DNA of 64,000 nt, taken from Muribaculaceae bacterium (lineage in GTDB: Bacteria; Bacteroidota; Bacteroidia; Bacteroidales; Muribaculaceae). The notes under the pieces were generated by a model that was not told the origin of the DNA, ran no database searches, and saw nothing but the letters and a program-made list of their open reading frames with translations. Of the stretch, positions 17,482 through 25,784 are shown piece by piece. The stretch's first letter is position 1. Each line of letters opens with the position of its first letter. Location: the NCBI GenBank assembly GCA_017557665.1, contig JAFYYI010000031.1, positions 62,001-126,000 on the forward strand, given 5' to 3'. Both the position numbers and the translations under genes were made by a program.

Positions 17482-20400
17482 TTATCTGATTACCTTAGCC
17501 GTGGAGACAGTGCCGTCGTTGTAACGTGTCACAACAATATTGACACCCTCAAACGGCTCAGCACTTTCCACACCAATGACGTTGTAGTAACGTACACTCT
17601 CAACCACCTTCTTGCCAATCAATTCCTTGACAGCAGTCACGTTACCCGATGAGGTTGAACCAGCGTTCAGCGGGTAAACGATATAGGCGGGATCAGTCTC
17701 CATGCCGTCAGCGTAAGGCTGGATGCGACGAGGCGCACCATTACCGCCTGCAGCCCACACGCTCGAAGCGGGATTCTTGCGGACAATCGCATCAAAGCCG
17801 TAGAGCATTTCCTCGCTGCCATAGGTGCTGGAATTCGAAGGCTCGAAGCAATTCTCAACCGAGCTTTCACTGGTCACATTGGCATCCTCACAGAGCGACA
17901 TGTCAGCCTTGAAACTGCCACGGAACTGCCAACCGTTGACATCATTGCCTTCACGGGCCGGAGCGACAAAGTAGCTGTCGCCGCCCACGTAGTAAGCCCA
18001 AACGACCAAGCATTCCTCATGGGGCTTGGCGTCCATGAAGAAGAAGTACTGTCCACCGAGGTCGTCTTCGCGATAACTCAAGGCACCATCAGCGTCAATG
18101 TTCTCCATCAGGAAGTTAGCTGTGCAGTAGATATTAGGCGTATATTCAGAGCCTGATTCCACTTCGGGTGCATCACCAACCACGATTGTGGGGTTCAGCG
18201 CATCGACGTAGGTACCTTTAACGGCAGATGCCTTGAGAAGCTTGTTCTCATACTGGTTCTTTAACAGATCCAGCTTGGCTTGATAGGCCGACGGGTCGGC
18301 CGTCTTGTCTACAACTTCAGTCGGAATCAAGATCTCAATCCAGTTGCTCTGGTCATAGTCACGCTGCTCAACAGCGTTGGTGAAGGTTTTATCCTGGTTC
18401 TGATACTCAATCAAGTACTCTTCTTGACCATCGGTGGGATAACGCTTGTTAGCGTACCCCTCATCGTCCTTGGCAAAGATAGCGAACTTGTGCTGATTGT
18501 CATCCCATGTTACCTTGGCGGCAACCAATTCGTCGGAAATGGTGTAATTCTCGTTGACGACACCCGTATTTACCAAGTCGCTGAGGCTCAAGACGGTTTC
18601 GGAAGCACAATTATACGTTAATTCAATTGAGTGAACATAGACACGTGCGCCTGCCGCGGTATTGGCTATGGTTAGCGTATTGATCTCGCTGCCATCAAAG
18701 TTAAAGACATAGTCGGCAAAGTTATCTTGAGGTGCAGTGATGCTAACAGTCTTGCCGTTTGTATCAACATCGGTTGAAACTTTCAGTTCACAACCGCTAT
18801 CATTGCCATAACGTGCAGCATTGATGGTCACCTTGATCAACTTGCAGGATCCGCCAAATGCCGACAGGTCGAGCGTGAACGACACTTCTCCAGTGTAGTT
18901 ACCGCTACCAAACCTCATAGATTCATATGTTGAGCTGGTCCACACTTTCGTAACAGTGCCGCCCGATATATACTCTGTTCCCTCACCAATGTGAGTAACA
19001 AACGTATTCCATTGACTCATCTCGCCATTATTGGATTGAGGATCAAATATAATATCGGCGGTACAGGTAGTGGTCTGGGCCACACGGGTATAGGTAACCT
19101 GAGCCGTCACGGTTTCTCCGTTATGGCTTGCTCGTGCATAGACAGTAATCGTGCCTCCAATGCTGGTCACCTCGGGAGTGATGAAACCATCATCGGCATC
19201 GTAGGTCTGCCAATTTGTGCCATCAAAACTGTACTCAATGACAGCATCAGCCACATTAGACTCAATCATACCGCTCACCGTGGTGCCAGAGAAGGTATGG
19301 CCATCGGCAGGCGTGATAGCTACGGTCATCGGTAACTTGTAGCCCGTCACTGTAACGGTTGCGCTTGCGGTGCCATTGGTCAAGGTGATTGTGGCCTCAT
19401 CCGGATTATTCTGGGTGGCAGTACCGCTATAGGTCACGGTCAGTGTACCATTCTCGAGGGTTGCACTGTAGTTCGCCGCACCAGTGCCACTGATGTTGAC
19501 GCTCGTCGTGCCAGTCGTGTTATTCTCGGTAACAGTAACGGTCTGGGACTGCGGCGTGCCGTCAGCTGGATTGACGAAGCTCAGCGACGACTCATCCACC
19601 GTGATGCTCGGCTCGGCGCTGGCCTGACGCTGGTAGATGTAAACAGGCTGCTGGCCAGAAGCGTAGCACGAGAAGATGTCAGTATTTGTACTAACACCGT
19701 TGTTTGCGTTATACCTCAGATTCTTGCGTTGACCAGAACCTTGGAACACAACGGATGCAGCATTACCGCTGCCAATTGTAATGGTTGCAAGACTTGTTCC
19801 AGTTCCATTTCCATCTTTATCCTTCGTCTGCAGCTGATTGCTGGTACCCGTAGTAGAATTTAGGTACTGGTCGTCACTGGTCTTGAAATACCAACCACCG
19901 GTTCCGGCCTCAAGAGTGAAAATCTGAGTGCTCTCGGTTGCAGTAACCTTCAGTGCGTTCGTTACAGTGACCGCGGTACCATAATAGTTATTGGTATTCC
20001 TCTGACCCATGGTGCGGGCTTCATTGCTTGCCTCACCCTTATTGACTATGATCACCTCATTACCTGCGTTCAGGTCGTTGACATTGGTCACGAGGACAAA
20101 GTCATCGCTACTCTCAGTTTCTTTAGTAATGGTGAATGTGCCGTTACTTGCATCAATGGTGATGGTGTAGGTACCAGCCTCAGGGAACCAGATGGGATGA
20201 TACTTGACAGGATTATCATTTGTCGGGTCGGTATCAAGGTTACCACTGGTATTGTCACCAAATCGCCAATCGCCGCCATTGGTATCAGCACCGATAAAGA
20301 GGCGGTTGGCATCATTCTCCCAGTTATAGGTTTCACCAGTCTTCCTGGTAAAGAGAATGCGGGAGTCGGCGGGAACGTTTGTCAACGTAGCAGTGTAGAT

Positions 20401-21723
20401 ACCATTGCTATTGGTCATTGCCGTTGCTGCACCGGCCGAGAAATCCCAACCACTGCCATAATTGCCGACAACGAACAGGTCGGCCACATAGGTCACGTTA
20501 ACGAAAGTCTCAATGATGTTATTGGCAACTCGGACTGTTCCGGTAGCACTCAGGTCGCGTCCAGTATAGTTCACAGTCACCGTACCGTTAACCGAACCAC
20601 CATGGTTTATAAATCCCCACCACTGGTCATCGGTAGTCGTTGAAAATGAGCCAACAGGAACCGTCACTCCCACGTTATCATTGCCCAAGTAGGAACCTTC
20701 AACGGTGAAGGTGTTGCCCACGCCACTGTCACTAATGGTCAACTCATCAGTTGACACGAGCAACAGCGGATCGCCTGTGGAAACCTCGGTGGCTGAGAGG
20801 AGATTGAACTGAATTTCGTTATTGTATAGGGTGACAATACCTGTCACATTATAGGTCTTGCCCTGGGTGAGGGATACAAGACCATACTGGTTGCGCAGAT
20901 GGAAAGTCGTTCCACCAATCTGGATGTAGTAGTCATTACCGCTCGCGCTGGTAACGGTCACGTTGCTCAATGAAGCATACTTGTTGATGTCGTCATTGGT
21001 GAGCGTGCTCAACGGCAGGGGATCAACCGTGCCGACATTGGTTGAACTGCCGACATTGCTGGGACTGGAAAATTCCGGAATGCCATTATACACGACATTG
21101 GTAGCCTTCCATCCGGTGTTAAGTATATCACCATTGTTATACGTGCCAAGGCCACTGCCATAAATCAGGCCGCTGCCGCTGCCATCACGAATCCACAGGT
21201 TGGAACCGTTCTGATAGGTAACCACCGCATTGCCAGTGAACACGAATTGCGTATTTGGGTCCGTGCCATATGCTTCGGCGATCGTTGCCACCTCGGTAAT
21301 CGATGACGCGCCAGATGTCGTGACGACAATCTGTGAAGCGCGCGTCTGAGCCGCATTACGAATCGTGAAACTGCTTGAAGAGCCTGTCCACGTGACAGTA
21401 GTACCACTCAGGGAAAAAGATCCTACACTTGGAGTAGACCCGGATAATACATTCGCATAACTGCTTGATGTACAAGTAAACGCTACAGAAGTAATTTCTC
21501 CATTTGTTGAAGAAATCGTAATCGTTCCATTGTAAAAACGATAATCAGGATAAGCTAAACCAGCAGATGTACTACTGATGGTAATGCCATCCTTGGTCAT
21601 GCTATCGTTTGATGTGTTTGTCGTTGAGCCCACATCGGTGCCTGCGACAAACGTCACCGTTTCTGCCCAACCGACGCCGAAGGCCAATAGGGCTGTTAAG
21701 AAAAAGGTAAGTAAATTTTTCAT
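17482..21723 (-). CDS. Large exported multidomain beta protein with conserved C-terminal tail
   Basis: The 1413-residue protein starts with a signal peptide (MKNLLTFFLTALLAFGVGWA). Residues about 20-140 and 920-1060 look like jelly-roll or carbohydrate-binding-type beta domains (inference). Residues about 140-310 resemble an OB-like exported domain (FVFTGNAVVTYQNGSNLWIR). Around 705-800 there is an Ig-like unit (SFVNPADGTPQSQTVTVTEN). Around 810-880 there is a chitobiase/hexosaminidase C-terminal-like unit (VIEYSFDGTNWQTYDADDG). The tail VRYYNVIGVESAEPFEGVNI...STAKVIR matches that of the 709-residue neighbour. No catalytic domain was recognised. It is probably a cell-surface or secreted protein. 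A well-formed promoter lies about 260 bases upstream. Confidence 0.8.
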   Translation of the reverse strand: MKNLLTFFLTALLAFGVGWAETVTFVAGTDVGSTTNTSNDSMTKDGITISSTSAGLAYPDYRFYNGTITISSTNGEITSVAFTCTSSSYANVLSGSTPSVGSFSLSGTTVTWTGSSSSFTIRNAAQTRASQIVVTTSGASSITEVATIAEAYGTDPNTQFVFTGNAVVTYQNGSNLWIRDGSGSGLIYGSGLGTYNNGDILNTGWKATNVVYNGIPEFSSPSNVGSSTNVGTVDPLPLSTLTNDDINKYASLSNVTVTSASGNDYYIQIGGTTFHLRNQYGLVSLTQGKTYNVTGIVTLYNNEIQFNLLSATEVSTGDPLLLVSTDELTISDSGVGNTFTVEGSYLGNDNVGVTVPVGSFSTTTDDQWWGFINHGGSVNGTVTVNYTGRDLSATGTVRVANNIIETFVNVTYVADLFVVGNYGSGWDFSAGAATAMTNSNGIYTATLTNVPADSRILFTRKTGETYNWENDANRLFIGADTNGGDWRFGDNTSGNLDTDPTNDNPVKYHPIWFPEAGTYTITIDASNGTFTITKETESSDDFVLVTNVNDLNAGNEVIIVNKGEASNEARTMGQRNTNNYYGTAVTVTNALKVTATESTQIFTLEAGTGGWYFKTSDDQYLNSTTGTSNQLQTKDKDGNGTGTSLATITIGSGNAASVVFQGSGQRKNLRYNANNGVSTNTDIFSCYASGQQPVYIYQRQASAEPSITVDESSLSFVNPADGTPQSQTVTVTENNTTGTTSVNISGTGAANYSATLENGTLTVTYSGTATQNNPDEATITLTNGTASATVTVTGYKLPMTVAITPADGHTFSGTTVSGMIESNVADAVIEYSFDGTNWQTYDADDGFITPEVTSIGGTITVYARASHNGETVTAQVTYTRVAQTTTCTADIIFDPQSNNGEMSQWNTFVTHIGEGTEYISGGTVTKVWTSSTYESMRFGSGNYTGEVSFTLDLSAFGGSCKLIKVTINAARYGNDSGCELKVSTDVDTNGKTVSITAPQDNFADYVFNFDGSEINTLTIANTAAGARVYVHSIELTYNCASETVLSLSDLVNTGVVNENYTISDELVAAKVTWDDNQHKFAIFAKDDEGYANKRYPTDGQEEYLIEYQNQDKTFTNAVEQRDYDQSNWIEILIPTEVVDKTADPSAYQAKLDLLKNQYENKLLKASAVKGTYVDALNPTIVVGDAPEVESGSEYTPNIYCTANFLMENIDADGALSYREDDLGGQYFFFMDAKPHEECLVVWAYYVGGDSYFVAPAREGNDVNGWQFRGSFKADMSLCEDANVTSESSVENCFEPSNSSTYGSEEMLYGFDAIVRKNPASSVWAAGGNGAPRRIQPYADGMETDPAYIVYPLNAGSTSSGNVTAVKELIGKKVVESVRYYNVIGVESAEPFEGVNIVVTRYNDGTVSTAKVIR

Positions 21724-21983
21724 TTTTTTCGTAACTGTTTAATTATTAATACTTTGAATTGGATATGCACTGGTTGTTTACAGGTCCATCAACCATCCTT
21801 TATCATGGCGATGGAGAGGAGTAATGGAAAGACAGATAAAAAAAATGGCACTCAAAATCATTCAAGCTGTGTGGTGAAGAACACCAAACAACTGAAAGAC
21901 AATGAATTCCATCATTGAAACTATTTTTTTCATATCTTAATTACCACAGCGTCCCCCACATAGGGGACTCCCTTATCTGGCGG

Positions 21984-22015
21984 CAAAAGTAAGCATTAAT
22001 GTCAACTTGTACAAA
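21984..22015 (-). promoter_or_regulatory. Promoter (-33 TTTG, 20 bases, -7 TACTTTTG) for the 1413-residue gene
   Basis: On the minus strand TTTG (22012-22015) lies 20 bases before TACTTTTG (21984-21991), close to the Bacteroidota consensus. The predicted leader is about 255 bases. It contains a GTCCCC/GGGGAC hairpin (21951-21968) close to the expected transcript start. Apart from this and the divergent promoter at 22175, I see no gene in 21724-22233. Confidence 0.7.
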
Positions 22016-22174
22016 AAAATTGACAGATTTTTCAACAGTTCCTTCGTTTTTTCCCGTTATTCATTCACCTGTATTTCATTAACACCCCTTTCTTGACTTG
22101 CCAGTAAGCGGTTTGAGGTCTGCATTCTAACACTTTTTAACATGTTAAAACAAGGTTATTGATGGAAAAGGCAC

Positions 22175-22182
22175 TACTTTTG
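22175..22182 (+). promoter_or_regulatory. Promoter -7 box for the plus-strand NTPase array
   Basis: TACTTTTG lies 52 bases before the start of the first gene. The -33 element is unclear. It is divergent from the promoter at 21984-22015. Confidence 0.5.
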
Positions 22183-22233
22183 CTATTTAATGGGATAATG
22201 TACCCATATTAGAAAGATTTATCCACTGATAGA

Positions 22234-23685
22234 ATGAAGTATATCAAACGATTACCGATACTAATGTTGTGCTGCGTGCTGATAGCCGGACTGCTGTCCT
22301 GCGGAGGCCGCGGCAAGCTCGAAAAGGCGATACGCACCACTCTGGTCAGTGGTGACACGACACGTGCTGCATACGACTCATTGTGCACGATTGTCACCGA
22401 GAATCCCGGCAATTATGGCGATTTGTTAACGCCCGAGGGTCGTGTGGACCACAAGAAGATGGCCGACTTCATTGAACAGATCGGCAGTCAGTTGCGTCCG
22501 CCGATGCACTGGGACACCCGCCCCTACGGCGGCGTGGAGGACCTGTCACTGACGGTCTACTTTGAGCGCAGCGGCTCGATGGTCCCCTATGACCAGCGCG
22601 GCGGTGGAGGCCAACTCAAGAAAGCCGTCAATGACCTGATCAATCATTTCCCGGCAGGCAGCAAGGTGGACATCAACATTGTGAACGATGGTATCTATCC
22701 CTACCAGCACACGGTGGACGAGTTCCTCAAGGACCGCGACATCTACCAGAGCACTGAGGGCATCGGCAACGCCTCTTACACCGACTTCCAGCTGATTTTT
22801 GAGAAGATTCTCGAAGCTCAGCGACCCGGCAACGTCAGCGTGCTGGTGAGCGACCTGATTTATTCGCCCAAGGACACCCACGGCGTCAGTTTGGACAAGA
22901 TTTTCAACGAGGAGAACAGCCTGGCCACCCGCGTGTTTGCCAAGTACAAAGGCAAGAGTGTGGTGGTGCAGCAGTTCATGGGTGATTATAGCGGCAAGTA
23001 TTATCCCTATAACAACGAGCCGTTCAACTACAACGGCAAGCGCCCGTTCTATCTGGTTATTATCGCTGACAACGACGCGATGGACCAACTGGCACAGGAC
23101 AAGCGCTACAGCGGTGTGCTTGATGCTGCCGGTGTGCGCAACAGCTACCGCTTTAACCAGGGCACCAGCGAGGTGCAGTGCCGCGTGCTGCCCGAGTGGA
23201 AGGACAATGCGGGACGATTCCGCGTGAAACACGGCGACGGCATCGTGCTCACCAAGTGTGACGGTGACCGCCAGACGGGTAAGCTGTGCTTCTCGCTTGC
23301 CGCCAACCTGAGCGGACTGATGAAAGACGACGCCCTGTTGACCGATGCAGCCAACTATGAGGTAAAGAGTATTGACGGCTACACCCTCACCATACAGCCC
23401 ATTGACCAGAGCATGGTGACGGCCAACAACAAGGAGTACCTCGAAGGGATGACCCATATCCTGACACTTGTGGGCGACCTGAAGAGTCCGCGCGATGAGG
23501 TGCGCATCTCGCTGCTCAACGAGCTGCCAGTGTGGGTCGGCCAGTCATCAAGCGACAGCGACACGAGTGCCGACGGGAACTTCTCGACGACAACATTGGG
23601 CCTGGAGCAACTGTTGGGCGGCATGTTTGACGCGATGAAAGGCGGCAGCAGCTTCTTTGACGTCACCATCCAGTTGCAACGGTAA
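22234..23685 (+). CDS. Lipoprotein with vWA-like domain (first gene of plus array)
   Basis: The 483-residue protein has a lipobox GLLSC (Cys23), so it should be membrane-anchored. From about residue 103 it resembles a von Willebrand A fold: LTVYFERSGSM stands where DxSxS is expected, with Glu111 replacing the usual Asp and Ser113/Ser115 kept. NASYTDF supplies Thr183 and VLVSDLIYS supplies Asp207 of a MIDAS-like metal site. The rest is unrecognised. vWA proteins commonly partner NTPases. The gene starts a six-gene plus-strand row with gaps of 29, 38, 52, 32 and 87 bases. Base composition is G/C-rich. vWA assignment is by motif reading and needs structural support. Confidence 0.72.
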   Translation: MKYIKRLPILMLCCVLIAGLLSCGGRGKLEKAIRTTLVSGDTTRAAYDSLCTIVTENPGNYGDLLTPEGRVDHKKMADFIEQIGSQLRPPMHWDTRPYGGVEDLSLTVYFERSGSMVPYDQRGGGGQLKKAVNDLINHFPAGSKVDINIVNDGIYPYQHTVDEFLKDRDIYQSTEGIGNASYTDFQLIFEKILEAQRPGNVSVLVSDLIYSPKDTHGVSLDKIFNEENSLATRVFAKYKGKSVVVQQFMGDYSGKYYPYNNEPFNYNGKRPFYLVIIADNDAMDQLAQDKRYSGVLDAAGVRNSYRFNQGTSEVQCRVLPEWKDNAGRFRVKHGDGIVLTKCDGDRQTGKLCFSLAANLSGLMKDDALLTDAANYEVKSIDGYTLTIQPIDQSMVTANNKEYLEGMTHILTLVGDLKSPRDEVRISLLNELPVWVGQSSSDSDTSADGNFSTTTLGLEQLLGGMFDAMKGGSSFFDVTIQLQR

Positions 23686-23714
23686 TAAATCGACAAGAAA
23701 GACAAAACATAGAT

Positions 23715-24170
23715 ATGAAACATTTAGTTTTACTGATTATTGGCATTGGCATCACGGTGCTGTTTTTCATCCTCAGTTGCACTGATGGATTCAACATTTG
23801 GGAACAACTGTTCTTCAACCAGGGTTACAACGACAAGATGTACAACCTGAACATGTATCCCGTGATTGCCGCCATCACCATCGCTGTGGCATGGGGTGGT
23901 GCAGCCATCTACTACTATGTCATCAACTCGGTGAAGTTCGACCGCTGGTATCACTGGCTGGCCGTGTTGGGCGTTGTAGCTGTGCTGGCACCCGTGGTGT
24001 GCTACATCTATAACGACACGGTGTTTACCCAGAACGGCTTTATGTATGTGGGCGAGTCCATCCGCTTCGAGATGCAGACCATCCTGTTTGCCGCCCTGCT
24101 CTACATCGTGGCTTCGTTCTCGATGCGCTGGTGGAGCAGCAACTGCCGCCACACACCCATCCCCCAGTAA
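23715..24170 (+). CDS. Small four-TM membrane protein
   Basis: The 151-residue protein has four hydrophobic segments at about 3-22, 48-70, 80-98 and 121-137. No family was recognised. It lies between the vWA-like lipoprotein gene and the tubulin-like gene. A likely role is a membrane partner for one of these (inference from position only). Confidence 0.75.
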   Translation: MKHLVLLIIGIGITVLFFILSCTDGFNIWEQLFFNQGYNDKMYNLNMYPVIAAITIAVAWGGAAIYYYVINSVKFDRWYHWLAVLGVVAVLAPVVCYIYNDTVFTQNGFMYVGESIRFEMQTILFAALLYIVASFSMRWWSSNCRHTPIPQ

Positions 24171-24208
24171 CTTATCAACAACTAAGGACTAGAAACTAAC
24201 AACTAAAT

Positions 24209-25732
24209 ATGAGATTATTCCTTTTTGCTATCGGAGGTACCGGGTCGAGGGTGCTCAAGTCGCTGCTGATGCTGTCGGCAGCCGGTGTGCGTCCCCTTGA
24301 CGAGAACGGCAAGCCAGTGAAGGACCTGGAAATTGTTCCCGTCATCATCGATCCGCACAAGGCCAACGAGGACCTGAAGCGCACCGAAGCATTATTGAAC
24401 GATTACCGCGACATCAGGCGCAAGCTCTACGGCAACGAACCGAACGCCGATGGCTTTTTTGCCAACCGCATCGTCACCCTGCGCGAGATCATGAGCAACA
24501 CAAGCGTGTCGCTCAACGACACGTTCATCTTCAACCTGGGTGCCGTGGAGAATGCCAAGTTCCGCGAGTTCATCGGCTATGACACGATGAATGAGGCCAA
24601 CCAGGCACTGACGTCGCTGCTGTTTGCCAACTACCAGTTGGAGAACAAGATGAACATCGGTTTTGTGGGCAGTCCCAACATCGGCAGCGTGGCGCTGAAC
24701 GAGATCAAGGACAGCAACGAATTCAAGGCCTTCAGCAACATCTTCCGCCAGGGCGACCGCATCTTCTTCATCAGCTCCATCTTTGGTGGCACGGGAGCCG
24801 CCGGCTTCCCCATCATGGTGAAGAACATCCGCCAAGCGGCAAACCTCGAGGGCATCGAGAACCGCGACGCGCTGAGCCGCGCACCCATCGGCGGCTTGAC
24901 AGTGCTCCCCTACTTCACCCTGGAAGGCAACAAGCATGACCAGCGCATCGCCACTAGCGACTTCATCGTCAAGACGCAGAGCGCGCTATACTACTACAAG
25001 AACACGCTCACGGGAGACAACGACAGCAACGTGAACAGCATCTACTACGTGGGAGACCAGGTAAGGAGCAAGCCCTACCTGTATGACCCGGGCGAGCACG
25101 GCCAGCGCAACAACGCCCACCTGATTGAGTTGATTGGCGCCATGGCACCGCTGGACTTTGCCGGTGTTGCCGACAGCAAGCTGACCGACCCCGATGGTTA
25201 CCCGTTGCCCACAACTGCCTATGAATATGCCCTTGCCAAGGATGAGTTGAGCCTCAACTTCCTGTCGCTGGGACATCGCACACGCCGACTCATCTACGAA
25301 CCGATGAGCAAGTTCCACCTGTTGTTCCTGTTCCTCACCACAGGTTTCAAGAACATGATTGGTCAAGGCTTCACCGAGGATGCACCCAAAATCAAGAGCG
25401 ACTTCATCACGTCGCAGTTCTACCGTACACTGGTGGACCACTTCATGCTGGGCTACGCCCAGTGGCTCACCGAGATGAACGACAATATGCGCAGCGTGGC
25501 ATTCTTCAAGCCTGGCGAAATCGACATGTCCCATGCCATCGAGGGTGTGGGTGTGCGCAAGCGCCTGCTGGGCCACTACAAGGTGGACAATGACGTTTTC
25601 AAGGCCGAGATGAACAAGTTGAGCAAGAACAACCCGTCCTATAGCGACCGCACGGTGGAATTCAAGCTGCTGGACCTCTTCAACCAAGCGGCCCACAATA
25701 TCTTCATCGAGCGGTACGAGAATATCAACTAA
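24209..25732 (+). CDS. Tubulin/FtsZ-like GTPase-fold protein
   Basis: This 507-residue cytoplasmic protein has two glycine-rich loops in the order seen in the tubulin/FtsZ superfamily. AIGGTGSR (7-14) opens the chain. FFISSIFGGTGAAGFPI (186-202) resembles the tubulin signature GGGTGxG that contacts the nucleotide phosphates. VPVIIDPHK (43-51) would be the strand and acidic turn after the first helix. It is neither FtsZ nor TubZ by sequence and resembles the 'tubulin-like' family (Pfam Tubulin_2 type; from memory). It sits directly before an actin-fold ATPase gene. Polymer formation is a possibility, not shown. Confidence 0.7.
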   Translation: MRLFLFAIGGTGSRVLKSLLMLSAAGVRPLDENGKPVKDLEIVPVIIDPHKANEDLKRTEALLNDYRDIRRKLYGNEPNADGFFANRIVTLREIMSNTSVSLNDTFIFNLGAVENAKFREFIGYDTMNEANQALTSLLFANYQLENKMNIGFVGSPNIGSVALNEIKDSNEFKAFSNIFRQGDRIFFISSIFGGTGAAGFPIMVKNIRQAANLEGIENRDALSRAPIGGLTVLPYFTLEGNKHDQRIATSDFIVKTQSALYYYKNTLTGDNDSNVNSIYYVGDQVRSKPYLYDPGEHGQRNNAHLIELIGAMAPLDFAGVADSKLTDPDGYPLPTTAYEYALAKDELSLNFLSLGHRTRRLIYEPMSKFHLLFLFLTTGFKNMIGQGFTEDAPKIKSDFITSQFYRTLVDHFMLGYAQWLTEMNDNMRSVAFFKPGEIDMSHAIEGVGVRKRLLGHYKVDNDVFKAEMNKLSKNNPSYSDRTVEFKLLDLFNQAAHNIFIERYENIN

Positions 25733-25739
25733 AGAGTAT

Positions 25740-25775
25740 ATCTAGAGCATCTGGACAATCTAGAACATCTGGACA
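25740..25775 (+). repeat. Tandem duplication, 2 x 18 bp
   Basis: ATCTAGAGCATCTGGACA is followed directly by ATCTAGAACATCTGGACA (one difference). It fills most of the spacer before the actin-like ATPase gene and ends 9 bases before its start codon, in the ribosome-binding area. Confidence 0.85.
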
Positions 25776-25784
25776 GAAAAGAAA

